Assembly (NCBI RefSeq): GCF_014384995.1
Contig: NZ_JACRSY010000001.1
Location: forward strand, 124,001-188,000
Reading direction: 5' to 3'
Length of the DNA: 64,000 bases
Source of the DNA: Zhenhengia yiwuensis
GTDB taxonomy: Bacteria > Bacillota > Clostridia > Lachnospirales > Cellulosilyticaceae
Below are positions 32,835 through 41,950 of this stretch, piece by piece. A program made the translations under genes and the position numbers. The notes beneath the pieces were generated by a model that was not told the DNA's origin, searched no databases, and saw nothing but the letters and a program-made list of their open reading frames with translations. Within the stretch, counting starts at the first letter, position 1. The number at the start of each line of letters is the position of its first letter.

Positions 32835-32993
32835 ATGAAAGAGAAACTAATTTGTCCAGATTGCTATAACCAAGAAGTAGAAGAAATCAATGCTTGTGGT
32901 GCAAGCAATTATTTTTGTAATCATTGTAAAAAACTTATTTCTAGTGTACGTGTGAAAGAAGCCAACGCACATAAAGATCATGAAGTAGAGTAA
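32835..32993 (+). CDS. small zinc-ribbon protein, 52 residues
   Basis: A short ORF with AAAGGAG nine bases before its ATG and a terminator right after its stop. The peptide has CPDC at residues 7-10 and CNHC at 28-31, a compact zinc ribbon, and an acidic/His-rich tail ending HKDHEVE. A further Cys at 21 lies between them. I cannot assign a function; such proteins often bind nucleic acid or partner enzymes. Confidence 0.65.
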   Translation: MKEKLICPDCYNQEVEEINACGASNYFCNHCKKLISSVRVKEANAHKDHEVE

Positions 32994-32995
32994 AA

Positions 32996-33034
32996 AAAAT
33001 AAGGACTATGCCTTGTGGCATAGTCCTTATTTTA
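32996..33034. terminator. bidirectional terminator after the zinc-ribbon gene
   Basis: AATAAGGACTATGCC pairs with GGCATAGTCCTTATT across a TTGT loop, with A- and T-rich flanks. The opposing gene ends within it. Confidence 0.9.
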
Positions 33035-34114
33035 TTTAATAATCCAAGCGTTGTTAATGTAGCGCTCATGGCCTAAACTTGGTTTATTCACATAGTCATC
33101 TTTATAATACATAACAGTGGAGCTACCACCATCTAACATAGCTGCATTGATACAGCCTGCATCATAAAGGGTGTTTTGAAGGACATCTAAGTCTGTACCA
33201 AGGCTATGTCCCGGCTGTCTACCATCTATACAGAGGAAAAGTACTTCACCTGTTTTACGCTGACCAATAGCTGTACGAGGAGCAATTCCCCAACCACCTG
33301 TACCTTCTTTAATCGTTTTTTCACCATTCACAATGAGGAAAGGTCTAAAGTCTACAGCATCTCTAAGATTAGCATCTAGGGCTTCTTGCTTTGTCATTTT
33401 TCCAAGGACGAGGACATTGTCCTGATTAAAACCAATAACACTATGTTTCATATTGCCATTAGATTGAATGAGCTCATTATTGACAATAAGAAGTCCAGCT
33501 GGTGTGCCACCGTTTGAGTCATAGTTAGGACCATCTACAAAGCCACCTGCATTAATACCAGCACGTGCATTGTGGGTTTGCACCATTGTTTTAACTAAGT
33601 CACCACGTTCAAATTGATAACGTGTTTGAGCGAGCGTAACACGGGATGGGTCACTAATAAGCATAAGTTTCCCTTTCCATGTGCCACCACTTACATCTTT
33701 CACATAAATACCTTCTTCAAGTTTTGTATACCCTTCATCTATGTAATCTTCTTTAGGTGTTTCTGTATTAGAAGAAGCTGTTTCATCTTTAGAAGAAATA
33801 GGAATTTCAACGAGGTCTGTGGAAGTTTCATAACCTGAATCATCTACTTGATTACGCTTCATAATATCCTCTATAGTCTCTTCTTTAATAAAAGCAGTAG
33901 CAAGCCATTTATGATTTAAGGTAGTCATAGCTGTTGTGACCCAAAGTTCTTGAGTAGGTTTAATCCAGCCGGATACAATGAAAATATAAAAAGAAGCAAT
34001 ACCTGTCAAAATAAGACCAAGAAAGGTATAGATGCAGGATTTTAGAAAGAGACCTAATAAGGTTTTCTTTTTCTTAACATTCTTTTTATAGCGAGGTTTA
34101 GAATTTCTTAACAT
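33032..34114 (-). CDS. phosphodiester glycosidase (NAGPA domain) membrane-anchored protein
   Basis: 360 residues: a very basic start, one transmembrane helix (FLGLILTGIASFYIFIVSGW, about 35-54), a Ser/Glu-rich linker, then a NAGPA-type domain (about 140-360). The domain includes HNARAGINAGGFVDG and TAIGQRKTGEVLFLCIDGRQPGHSLG, with AAMLDGGSSTVMYY near the end. The family resembles the mammalian enzyme that removes GlcNAc from phosphodiester-linked sugars; in bacteria it acts on surface glycans such as teichoic-acid-like or exopolysaccharide material. AAGGAGAG precedes the ATG. It is monocistronic. Confidence 0.85.
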   Translation of the reverse strand: MLRNSKPRYKKNVKKKKTLLGLFLKSCIYTFLGLILTGIASFYIFIVSGWIKPTQELWVTTAMTTLNHKWLATAFIKEETIEDIMKRNQVDDSGYETSTDLVEIPISSKDETASSNTETPKEDYIDEGYTKLEEGIYVKDVSGGTWKGKLMLISDPSRVTLAQTRYQFERGDLVKTMVQTHNARAGINAGGFVDGPNYDSNGGTPAGLLIVNNELIQSNGNMKHSVIGFNQDNVLVLGKMTKQEALDANLRDAVDFRPFLIVNGEKTIKEGTGGWGIAPRTAIGQRKTGEVLFLCIDGRQPGHSLGTDLDVLQNTLYDAGCINAAMLDGGSSTVMYYKDDYVNKPSLGHERYINNAWIIK

Positions 34115-34289
34115 TTTAATCTCTCCTTATAAGCTCCCATAGTCTTTTATAGTATAGAGTAAATAAATGAACGAATATTGAATAAGATACTACAAAAGTA
34201 TAAAAATAAAGTAGAAGAGTTGTGTAATACATCAAAAGATGTTAGATTAAGTAACAGAATACAATAAGAGTAATACGTTAGGAGACGGC

Positions 34290-35777
34290 ATGATTACAGA
34301 ACTTTATAAACAAGTGGTACAAGGTAATGAAGTAAGAAAAAATTTAATTGAGCTAAGAAAGCTTATTAAAGATTATCATAACAAAAGAGTGTTTATGTAT
34401 GAACTAGATGGGGATTACAGTACCCTTTATACATTATTAGAGGATGAAGATGCAAAAATACGAAAAAATGTAGCACTTATTATGGGAGAGCTTAGTATCC
34501 CAGAGTTTATGGACAAGCTTTATGCAGCTTATGAAAAAGAAGAGAAGCTATTCGTAAAAAGTGATTACTTAACTGCCTTAAGCTTTTTTGACTATATGCC
34601 ATTAGTGGAGCAGTTTAAAGCCAGACTAAACGATTTAACACAGACACCTGTAGAAGAAAGTAATAAAAAACATATTCAAGAAGAAATTCGCATTTTAACC
34701 AGTTTGCTTGTAAAGGTAGAGGAGCCAAAGCCACATACGTTTAATGGTTATACTGAAGCAAGTGATCTTGTTCTTATTACAAATCGTGAGCATCAACATA
34801 TAACAGCAGATCAAATTAGAAAGGGACAGGCAAAAACTTTTGGAGCAGGTGTTCTGGTACGTACGAATCACCTTAAAGAGATTCTTAAAATTAGAACGTA
34901 TAAGGAACTGCTTTTCAAATTAAAAGAAGTAGGAACAGTAGAATATGATCCAATCAAAGCAAGTAAGACTCTTGTAGAAGGTGGATTATTAGAATTTATG
35001 AATGAGAGACATATGGGGTATCCACCTTACTATTTCAGAATTGAAATGAAAACCAAGATGCCTCTTGATAAAAAAAGTGCCTTTACAAAAAAGATGGGTG
35101 CAGAATTAGAAAATTTAACAAAAAGACAGCTTATTAATTCTACTTCACACTATGAATTTGAAATCCGCCTTATTGAAAATAAAGAAGGCCGTTTTAATGT
35201 CTTACTTAAATTATACACGATAGAAGATAACCGATTTAGTTATAGAAAAAATACAGTAGCAGCAAGTATAGCGCCAGATACAGCAGCACTTATTACACAA
35301 CTTGCTAAAGATTATTTAAAAGAAGAGGCTCAGGTATTAGATCCATTCTGTGGTGTGGGCACTATGCTTATTGAACGTAATCAAGTGAAGAAAGCTAAAG
35401 TAATGTATGGCGTGGACCTTTATGGAGAAGCTATTGATGGTGCTATTGAAAATAGTAACTGGGCAGATACAGATATTTACTTTATAACAAAAGATTTCTT
35501 TGATTTTACACATAAGTATCTTTTTGATGAGTTATTTACTAATATGCCAACAGCCACAGGAAGAACGACTGAGGGGGAACTGGCTCTTTTATATGATAGA
35601 TTTTTTGAAAAGGTACCTCATTTGTTAGAAGATGAAGCCGTACTTATTCTTTATACAAGAAACAAAGGACTTATGGAAAGAAGTTTAAAACAAAGACCTT
35701 CTTATACTATATTAAAGACAGAAATGTTATCTAAAAAAGAAGGTGCTTATCTCTATATTTTACAATTTAAAAAATAA
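34290..35777 (+). CDS. RNA methyltransferase with THUMP-like region
   Basis: 495 residues. The first 140 are helical with a HEAT-like look (EDEDAKIRKNVALIMGELSI). The middle (about 150-330) resembles a THUMP-containing segment. The C-terminus is an SAM-dependent Rossmann methyltransferase with VLDPFCGVGTMLIE (motif I, about 349) and, in place of the usual N-P-P-Y, FTNMPTATG (about 420). It belongs with the TrmN/Trm14/RlmL-like group that makes N2-methylguanosine in tRNA or rRNA, but the altered catalytic tetrapeptide leaves the substrate open. The ATG has GGAG upstream. It is monocistronic, with no terminator seen after it. Confidence 0.72.
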   Translation: MITELYKQVVQGNEVRKNLIELRKLIKDYHNKRVFMYELDGDYSTLYTLLEDEDAKIRKNVALIMGELSIPEFMDKLYAAYEKEEKLFVKSDYLTALSFFDYMPLVEQFKARLNDLTQTPVEESNKKHIQEEIRILTSLLVKVEEPKPHTFNGYTEASDLVLITNREHQHITADQIRKGQAKTFGAGVLVRTNHLKEILKIRTYKELLFKLKEVGTVEYDPIKASKTLVEGGLLEFMNERHMGYPPYYFRIEMKTKMPLDKKSAFTKKMGAELENLTKRQLINSTSHYEFEIRLIENKEGRFNVLLKLYTIEDNRFSYRKNTVAASIAPDTAALITQLAKDYLKEEAQVLDPFCGVGTMLIERNQVKKAKVMYGVDLYGEAIDGAIENSNWADTDIYFITKDFFDFTHKYLFDELFTNMPTATGRTTEGELALLYDRFFEKVPHLLEDEAVLILYTRNKGLMERSLKQRPSYTILKTEMLSKKEGAYLYILQFKK

Positions 35778-35973
35778 GATGTGAGAGTCATTCCCTGCAT
35801 ATACTGTAATAAAGGGAATATGGAGGGGAGCCTATACATCTATTTATAGGATGACTATACTAGCAGAAGAAAAAAGCAGATTGATTTATCTACTTTATAA
35901 TAGGAAAATAAAAGAATTTTTGATAAAATAGAAGCACAAATATTAAATTTTTAAAGAAAGTAAGGAAGGAAAT

Positions 35974-36549
35974 ATGAAAGTAGTTGCTTTAAATGGGAGT
36001 CCAAGAGCCAATGGTAACACCATGGCTGGACTAGAAGTTATGAAAGAAATTCTTGAAAAAGAAGGTATTGAAACAGAGATTATTCAATTGGGTGGACATA
36101 CTTTTGCGGGATGCAGGGCTTGTAATGGTTGTTTTAAAATGAAAAATGGAAAATGTGTAACAGATGATGGGATGAATGAGGTTATACAAAAAGTATTTGA
36201 AGCAGATGGACTTATTATTGGTTCACCTTCTTACTTTAGTAATGTGACAACAGAAGTTAAAGCTTTTATAGATAGATGTGGTTATGTTGCTATGGCAAAT
36301 GGTAACCCGTTAAAACGTAAAGTGGGTGCAAGTGTTGTACCAGCACGTAGAGCAGGGAGCAATTTTGTTTACTCAGCAATCAACTTTTTCTATGGCATTA
36401 ATGAAATGACGATAGCATCTTCTAGTTACTGGAATATGAGTTTAGCGCTAAAAAGAGGAGACTTGCTAAAAGATGAGGAAGGGGTAGCAACCCTTGAAAC
36501 ACTAGCAGATAATATGGTATTTTTAATTAAACAAACAGCAAAGGCTTAA
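35974..36549 (+). CDS. NADPH-dependent FMN reductase-type flavoprotein
   Basis: A 191-residue flavodoxin-like protein. The FMN phosphate loop GSPRANGNT is at residues 8-16, the second FMN contact is GSPSYFSNVTTEVKAFIDR, and a CRACNGCF segment near residue 50 is typical of the iron-sulfur-flavoprotein/multimeric flavodoxin family. It probably transfers electrons or reduces quinones or azo compounds; the natural substrate is not predictable. AAGGAAGG precedes the ATG. It is monocistronic and ends in a shared terminator. Confidence 0.85.
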   Translation: MKVVALNGSPRANGNTMAGLEVMKEILEKEGIETEIIQLGGHTFAGCRACNGCFKMKNGKCVTDDGMNEVIQKVFEADGLIIGSPSYFSNVTTEVKAFIDRCGYVAMANGNPLKRKVGASVVPARRAGSNFVYSAINFFYGINEMTIASSSYWNMSLALKRGDLLKDEEGVATLETLADNMVFLIKQTAKA

Positions 36550-36556
36550 TATACAT

Positions 36557-36601
36557 AAAAAAAGAGTAGAACAAAATGAATTTTGTTCTACTCTTTTTTA
36601 T
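36557..36601. terminator. bidirectional terminator, flavoprotein / deacetylase
   Basis: AGAGTAGAACAAAA pairs with TTTTGTTCTACTCT across a TGAA loop, flanked by A7 and T6. Confidence 0.9.
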
Positions 36602-36604
36602 GAG

Positions 36605-37369
36605 TTACTGGAAAAGTTCAAAAGTATATCCCATTTGACGAGCCTGATCAATCACTTCGCCTAGAACTTCTGTGTTCGTTTTGGAAATAGCATGTAAAAG
36701 CATGATAGAACCATTGTGCAGATTATCTAAAATCATTTTCTTAGCTGTTTCGTGAGAAGGTTGTTTGTCTACATTATAGTCGCTATAAGCAAAACTCCAG
36801 AAAACCGTTTTATAGCCTAGTTCTTTAGTCATAGCAAGGCTCTTCTCAGAATAATGTCCCATAGGTGGTCTAAAAAGTTTAACCATAGGCTTACCTATAA
36901 TTTCTTCGTATTTAGCAGCTACATCGTTAAGCTCATTAGCAAATTTATTAGGATCCCCTGTATAGCTTGGCATAGAAGGGTGGTGATTAGAGTGGTTAGC
37001 TACAATATGCCCTTCATCTACCATACGTTTGATGAGGTCAGGGTTACTTTTTACATAAGGAGAAGTTACAAAGAAAATAGCCTTTACATCTTTTTCTTTT
37101 AAAACGTCTAAAATTTTAGGTGTATAGCCCTTTTCATACCCCTCATCAAAAGTCAGGTAGAGCACTTTAGAGGAAGTATCACCTACATAATAGGCATCAT
37201 AAGTTTTAAGATCAAATTTAAGATCTTCATTAATACGTGGTGTAGAATGGTCCTTGCTTCTAACAAGCCACCAGTCTATTTTAGTATTATCCAGTGAGCT
37301 TGCATAAATAGGCATAAGCAGGCAGACGAAACTTAAGAGAAGTACGCCTAAATGATAAAGTTTTTTCAT
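36605..37369 (-). CDS. PdaA-like delta-lactam-type polysaccharide deacetylase
   Basis: 254 residues with a signal peptide (LGVLLLSFVCLLMPIYA) and an extracellular NodB-type deacetylase. LYLTFDEGYEKGYT carries the metal-binding Asp (with Glu replacing the usual second Asp, as in PdaA), HSNHH is the zinc-binding motif, and RPPMGHYSEKSL follows. In Bacillus, PdaA deacetylates N-acetylmuramic acid to allow muramic delta-lactam formation in the spore cortex; the same role here is likely for a spore former. AAAGGAGG lies before the ATG. It is monocistronic. Confidence 0.88.
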   Translation of the reverse strand: MKKLYHLGVLLLSFVCLLMPIYASSLDNTKIDWWLVRSKDHSTPRINEDLKFDLKTYDAYYVGDTSSKVLYLTFDEGYEKGYTPKILDVLKEKDVKAIFFVTSPYVKSNPDLIKRMVDEGHIVANHSNHHPSMPSYTGDPNKFANELNDVAAKYEEIIGKPMVKLFRPPMGHYSEKSLAMTKELGYKTVFWSFAYSDYNVDKQPSHETAKKMILDNLHNGSIMLLHAISKTNTEVLGEVIDQARQMGYTFELFQ

Positions 37370-37659
37370 ATGAAGCCTCCTTTAAAAATCTTTTACATAC
37401 CTGCTAGTTTATCCAAGTTTGAAAAAGTTATTAAAATTTAAGATGAAATAAGATCTTTTATTAGATAGATTTGGTATAATGAACAAAAAAAGTGTAAAAA
37501 AAAGTTCATATTGGCTAATTGAAATCCTTACCATAAGTAAAGAAAGAAGAAAAACTGCTCAATTAATTTTTTGAATTTAATACATAGTGCTGAAAATGGT
37601 ATTTACAATTTATGGAAAATAGGTTAGAATATAAACGTCAAAGGGAAAGGGTGAATAAA

Positions 37660-37926
37660 ATGACTACGAATATGGATGCCTACACTATTTTATATCAAGC
37701 AAAGGCACAAATGTGTAAAAGCAGTTATAAAGCGCAAAAAGGAAATGTTTTAAAGGAAGAAGAAATTAGACATATGGCATTAGCAGTACTTGAAGAAGGA
37801 ATTAAGCAGATAAGGTATGAGTATCCGCCTAATGTCTCAAAACGTATGCAAAAATATTATCATCAAAATAAAGCTTTTTTGATAGATCGATTTTCAGATG
37901 ATGTAAAAAATCTCTTAGCCTTATAG
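37660..37926 (+). CDS. hypothetical protein, 88 residues
   Basis: Not recognised. A soluble, mainly helical protein (AYTILYQAKAQMCKSSYKAQ then a basic Lys/Arg/Tyr-rich part), with one Cys and no signal peptide. The ATG at 37660 has AAAGGGTG six bases upstream; an upstream ATG at 37612 has none. Its end overlaps the stem of an intrinsic terminator. A TATAAT with a TGn extension at 37475-37480 may be its promoter, about 180 bp upstream. Confidence 0.55.
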   Translation: MTTNMDAYTILYQAKAQMCKSSYKAQKGNVLKEEEIRHMALAVLEEGIKQIRYEYPPNVSKRMQKYYHQNKAFLIDRFSDDVKNLLAL

Positions 37927-37942
37927 GGTGAGAGATTTTTTG
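37905..37942 (+). terminator. terminator overlapping the 88-residue ORF stop
   Basis: AAAATCTCT pairs with AGAGATTTT across a loop that contains the stop codon, with a T6 run. Confidence 0.7.
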
Positions 37943-38016
37943 TTTTCCATTGAAATAGGCGTGAGGATTTGCGATAATAAGAAAAATAGGATTGATACAG
38001 TAAAGGAGTAAGAACG

Positions 38017-38514
38017 ATGTTTAGTGTAGAAAAGACAACAAGTGAAGATAAACATGCTTTTTATGAGCTTATGCTTATGCAGCTTCAAGCACTACTTGAA
38101 GGAGAAGAAAATCCTATAGCTATTTTATCCAATGCATCGGCACTTTTAAATGAATGTTTAGAACAGATTAACTGGGTAGGTTTTTACCTGATGAAAAAGG
38201 GAGAGTTACTTCTTGGACCATTCCAAGGCAAAGTAGCTTGTATGCATATTGCTGTGGGACGCGGTGTATGTGGTACGGCAGTGAGTGAGAATAAAACACA
38301 ACTTGTTAAGGATGTACATGCTTTTCCAGGACATATTGCTTGTGATAGTGCATCAAGGTCTGAGATTGTCATTCCTATAAGAAAAGGGAATGAGATTATA
38401 GGGGTATTAGATATAGATAGCCCAATCTTATCAAGGTTTGATGAAATAGATGCTATGTATTTAGAAAAATGTGTGAATGTGATAGAAGACCTTTGCAAAT
38501 GGGATGAAGCGTAA
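38017..38514 (+). CDS. free methionine-(R)-sulfoxide reductase (GAF domain)
   Basis: A 165-residue GAF-fold enzyme that reduces free methionine-R-sulfoxide. The three Cys of the family are present at C75, C85 and C109, with the same 10- and 24-residue spacings as the E. coli enzyme (84, 94, 118). They lie in the KVACMHIAVGRGVCGTA and HIACDSASRSEIV motifs. It is a single-domain protein of the usual length. AAAGGAG precedes the ATG. Its TAA overlaps the start of the phosphodiesterase gene, so the two are co-translated. Confidence 0.88.
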   Translation: MFSVEKTTSEDKHAFYELMLMQLQALLEGEENPIAILSNASALLNECLEQINWVGFYLMKKGELLLGPFQGKVACMHIAVGRGVCGTAVSENKTQLVKDVHAFPGHIACDSASRSEIVIPIRKGNEIIGVLDIDSPILSRFDEIDAMYLEKCVNVIEDLCKWDEA

Positions 38515-38957
38515 TGAAAATAGGTATTTTATCAGATACACATGGTATTTTAAAAGAAGAAGTCCTAAAGAACTTAGAAGGATGCATGGCTCTATTTCAT
38601 GCAGGTGATGTAGGCGGTATGGAAATTCTTGAGAGGCTTAGAAAGATAGCACCTGTTTATGGAGTGGAGGGCAATAACGACTCGATAGAAATGGGGTTAC
38701 CCAAAAGCTTAGAAGTAGAATTAGAAGGTTATAAGTTTTTTATGATTCATGACCTTAAGAGTATTAAGGAAGTGCCTAAAGGTTATGATTTTATTATAAG
38801 TGGTCATTCTCATCAGTTTGATATACATTATAAAAGCAAAACAACATATATTAATCCTGGAGCATGTGGAAAAAGGCGATTTGGATTACCTTTAACAATG
38901 GTCTTAATGAACTTAGAAAAAGGTACGCATTTAGAAATTATCACACTAGATAAATAA
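38514..38957 (+). CDS. YfcE/MJ0936-family metallophosphodiesterase
   Basis: A 147-residue calcineurin-like phosphoesterase. Metal-binding motifs are SDTHG at 7-11, HAGDVG (about 31-36), GNND (about 54-57), and a late GHSHQFD. Proteins of this family cleave phosphodiesters in vitro, and the physiological substrate is unsettled. The start overlaps the stop of the upstream gene (TAATG). It is followed by a terminator. Confidence 0.88.
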   Translation: MKIGILSDTHGILKEEVLKNLEGCMALFHAGDVGGMEILERLRKIAPVYGVEGNNDSIEMGLPKSLEVELEGYKFFMIHDLKSIKEVPKGYDFIISGHSHQFDIHYKSKTTYINPGACGKRRFGLPLTMVLMNLEKGTHLEIITLDK

Positions 38958-39001
38958 AAATAAAAGGATAGTCTTTGATAAAAGACTATCCTTTTATTTT
39001 T
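38957..39001 (+). terminator. terminator after the phosphodiesterase
   Basis: AAAAGGATAGTCTT pairs with AAGACTATCCTTTT, with A- and T-rich flanks. Confidence 0.85.
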
Positions 39002-39008
39002 ATTTAAG

Positions 39009-39083
39009 TTAAAGACCTAAATTGTCAAATTCTACAAGGTCTACATGACTTGTATGGTCTAAAGCTAAGAATCCAAGATAGAG
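39009..39083 (-). pseudogene. possible C-terminal remnant of a lost gene
   Basis: On the minus strand 24 codons followed by TAA read LYLGFLALDHTSHVDLVEFD and then NLGL. This looks like the last strands of a jelly-roll or lectin-like domain (such domains often end F-D-N-x-x-L). The frame has a stop immediately upstream. It may be chance in so short a stretch. Confidence 0.3.
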
Positions 39084-39184
39084 TTAGTGAGCATGCTACA
39101 CGAGTAAGGTTACTATTTAGGTTAAATGTAACATAAAGTTGGAAAGAATATTCCTAGTAAAATAGAGGAGTTTGGAAAGGTTAT

Positions 39185-39236
39185 AAAAAATAGTGCTAAT
39201 CAACTTAAGTATTTTAAGGATAGCACTATTTTTGAA
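39185..39236 (-). terminator. terminator of the P-type ATPase
   Basis: TAGTGCTA pairs with TAGCACTA, with additional A-T pairs. On the minus strand it ends in T6. Confidence 0.75.
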
Positions 39237-39244
39237 GAATTATA

Positions 39245-41851
39245 TTATTTTAAAAAACGTTCACGAAGGACTTTGTAAATTTGAATAATAACAGTAGGCA
39301 TGAAAGCTAGACCATAGATCGTTAAAGTTGTAGAAAGTGTAAGTGGTGCAACTTCAAATAAATATGTAAGTCCTGGTATAAAAAGAACGGCATTTAGGAA
39401 TAAGAATCCAGCTAAAAAAGCCCAAAGACTATATTTATTTGAAGCAAAGCCAAGTTTAAAGATTGACTGTTTGCCTCTACAGTTAAAACCATGGAATAAA
39501 CGTGCTAGACATAAAGTAGCAAAAGCCATGGTGCTTGCCAGCTGAGGACTAGTAGTAAGGCCTATATGGTAAGCGATAAGTGTAAAGAGACCTATAATAC
39601 TTCCTTCTACTAGAATGCGTACTAAGAAGTCTTTAGATAAAATAGAAGCCCTTGGATTACGTGGTTTCTGGTGAAGGAGGTCATCTGTAGCTTCTTCCAT
39701 ACCAATCGCAATAGCAGGTAAACTGTCTGTTACCAAGTTGATAAAGAGTAGGTGAACAGGTGCAAATGGCATAGGAAGTGCGCAAATAGAAGTATAGAGA
39801 ACAGCTAAAATACCAGAAGTATTACCTGAGAGCAGGAACTTAATAGAGTTTTTAATATTAGTATAAACATTACGTCCATTTGTAATAGCTTTGACAATAG
39901 TTGCAAAGTTATCATCTGTCAAAATCATAGCAGCTGCATCTTTAGAAACTTCCGTTCCTGTAATACCCATAGCAATACCAATATCAGCTTTCTTAAGAGC
40001 AGGAGCATCATTAACACCATCACCAGTCATGGCTACAATTTTACCTTTACGTTGCCATGCATCTACAATACGAATTTTATTTTCAGGAGAAACACGTGCA
40101 TAAACAGCGATATGTTCGAGTTTCTCATCGAGTTCAGCATCTGTCATATGATCAAGAGTTGTACCTTCTACAGCAATATCACTATCTGCTAATATACCGA
40201 TTTCACGTGCAATAGCAGAAGCAGTAACTTTGTGGTCTCCAGTAATCATAATAGGTTTAATACCAGCAAGTCTTGCATCTGCAACCGCAGCTTTTGATTC
40301 TTCACGAGGTGGGTCAATCATGGAAATTAGTCCTAGGAAGGTATAATCTGTTTCATCTTCTAGAGTAAGGAGTTTTTCGCTAGGAAGAACCTTATAGGCG
40401 AAAGCTAATACACGAAGGCCATTTTCGGACAAAGATTGATTAGCTGCATTAATTTGATTACAATCCTCTAAAGTAAGCTCGCGGATACCCTCTGTGGTAG
40501 CAATGGTATTTGTACGGTCAAGTAAAACATCAAAAGCACCTTTTGTAAATAAGATGTACTGCCCATCAATAAAGTGAAGCGTAGACATGAGCTTTCTATC
40601 TGAATCAAAAGGTATTTCACTAAGACGAGGATAGTCCTTACGTAAACTTATCTCACTAAGACCGAGTTTTTGTCCTAGGTTAACAAGGGCAACTTCAGTG
40701 GGGTCACCAATTTCTTGACCTTCTTGGTTGGTGGAATCATTAGCGAGTACAGCACTTTGAAGTAATAGACGCTCCAGTGGATTTGTATAATCTAAAGTAT
40801 CACCATCTACGAGAGTGTGGTTAAGATAAACTTTTTTAGTAGTCATCTTGTTTTGAGTAAGTGTACCTGTTTTATCGGAACAGATAATAGAAATACTACC
40901 TAAACTTTCTACGGCTTTAAGCTCTTTCATAATAGCATTTTGTTTAGCCATTTTTTGTGTGCCCAGTGCTAATACTATTGTAACAATAGAACTAAGAGCT
41001 TCAGGAATAGCAGCAACAGCAAGCGCTACAGCAAACATAAGAGAATCTAGTACAGGAATCTTACGATAAATACTAAGGGTAAAGACGATAAAGCAAATAC
41101 CTAATATAATCATAGCAAGCTTTTTACTAAAATCGTCTAAATTCACTTGAAGAGGTGTTTTCTTTTGTTGGGTCTGATTCATAAGTGTTGCAATTTTACC
41201 AATTTCAGTTTGCATACCTGTTGCAGTAACTAAGACAATACCACGTCCATAAGTTACAAGAGAACCAGAAAAGACCATATTAATTTGGTCACCTAAGGCA
41301 ACTTCAGTGCGATCAATAATTTCAGCAGTTTTATTAACGCTTTCAGATTCACCTGTAAGAGAACTTTCATTAACTTGTAAAGAATAACTTTCAATAACCC
41401 TTCCATCAGCTACAATAAGGTCGCCAGCTTCTAGGAAGATAATATCGCCTGGAACTACTTCACTAGAAGGTATTTCTATTTTTGTGCCATTACGAATGAC
41501 TTTAGCAGAGGGTGCAGAAAGAGCCTTAAGACTACTTAAAGATTTTTCTGCCTTAAAGTGTTGTACGGTGCCTAAAATAGCATTTAGAATAATAACGGCA
41601 AAAATAACAATAGTACTTTCTAAATTTCCTGATAGTGCGGAAATAATAGCAGCAGCAATTAAAATAAATACAAGTAGATCTTTAAATTGCTCTAGAAATA
41701 CCACGACCATGCTTTTCTTTTTTCCTTCAGAAAGTGCATTAGGTCCATAGTTTTGCAAGGCTTCTTGTGCAGCCTTGGTGGTAAGACCATCTAGAGATAC
41801 ATGAAAATGTTTAAGTACGTTACTTGGGGATTGATTAAAAAACTTATCCAT
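39245..41851 (-). CDS. P-type cation-transporting ATPase (P2-type, probable Mn2+/Ca2+ exporter)
   Basis: An 868-residue P2-type ATPase. Order: N-terminal cation-ATPase domain, M1-M2, actuator domain (with the LTGESESVNK motif), M3-M4 with the PEAL ion-binding sequence (VAAIPEALSSIV), the phosphorylation site DKTGT at 326-330, nucleotide-binding domain, hinge TGDGVNDAPALKKADIG, and six C-terminal helices. It resembles calcium ATPases (PacL/PMR1 type) by sequence. However, its leader carries a yybP-ykoY Mn2+ riboswitch, so manganese export is a likely function, as for Lactococcus YoaB. The ATG at 41851 lies behind GGAGG. Its length and domain set are complete. Confidence 0.9.
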   Translation of the reverse strand: MDKFFNQSPSNVLKHFHVSLDGLTTKAAQEALQNYGPNALSEGKKKSMVVVFLEQFKDLLVFILIAAAIISALSGNLESTIVIFAVIILNAILGTVQHFKAEKSLSSLKALSAPSAKVIRNGTKIEIPSSEVVPGDIIFLEAGDLIVADGRVIESYSLQVNESSLTGESESVNKTAEIIDRTEVALGDQINMVFSGSLVTYGRGIVLVTATGMQTEIGKIATLMNQTQQKKTPLQVNLDDFSKKLAMIILGICFIVFTLSIYRKIPVLDSLMFAVALAVAAIPEALSSIVTIVLALGTQKMAKQNAIMKELKAVESLGSISIICSDKTGTLTQNKMTTKKVYLNHTLVDGDTLDYTNPLERLLLQSAVLANDSTNQEGQEIGDPTEVALVNLGQKLGLSEISLRKDYPRLSEIPFDSDRKLMSTLHFIDGQYILFTKGAFDVLLDRTNTIATTEGIRELTLEDCNQINAANQSLSENGLRVLAFAYKVLPSEKLLTLEDETDYTFLGLISMIDPPREESKAAVADARLAGIKPIMITGDHKVTASAIAREIGILADSDIAVEGTTLDHMTDAELDEKLEHIAVYARVSPENKIRIVDAWQRKGKIVAMTGDGVNDAPALKKADIGIAMGITGTEVSKDAAAMILTDDNFATIVKAITNGRNVYTNIKNSIKFLLSGNTSGILAVLYTSICALPMPFAPVHLLFINLVTDSLPAIAIGMEEATDDLLHQKPRNPRASILSKDFLVRILVEGSIIGLFTLIAYHIGLTTSPQLASTMAFATLCLARLFHGFNCRGKQSIFKLGFASNKYSLWAFLAGFLFLNAVLFIPGLTYLFEVAPLTLSTTLTIYGLAFMPTVIIQIYKVLRERFLK

Positions 41852-41896
41852 AAAGAGCCTCCTAATTCGAAATTTTAGAATTGAGTAGAATAAAAA

Positions 41897-41950
41897 AAGA
41901 CTTTTAATGGATTTTCAGCTTAGTATCACTGAAAATCCATTAAAAGTCTT
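41897..41950 (-). terminator. riboswitch expression-platform terminator
   Basis: A 22-bp stem (41929-41950 with 41897-41918) followed on the minus strand by T7. Its 5' arm contains CTTTTA, which can also pair with the aptamer's closing helix. Confidence 0.85.
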
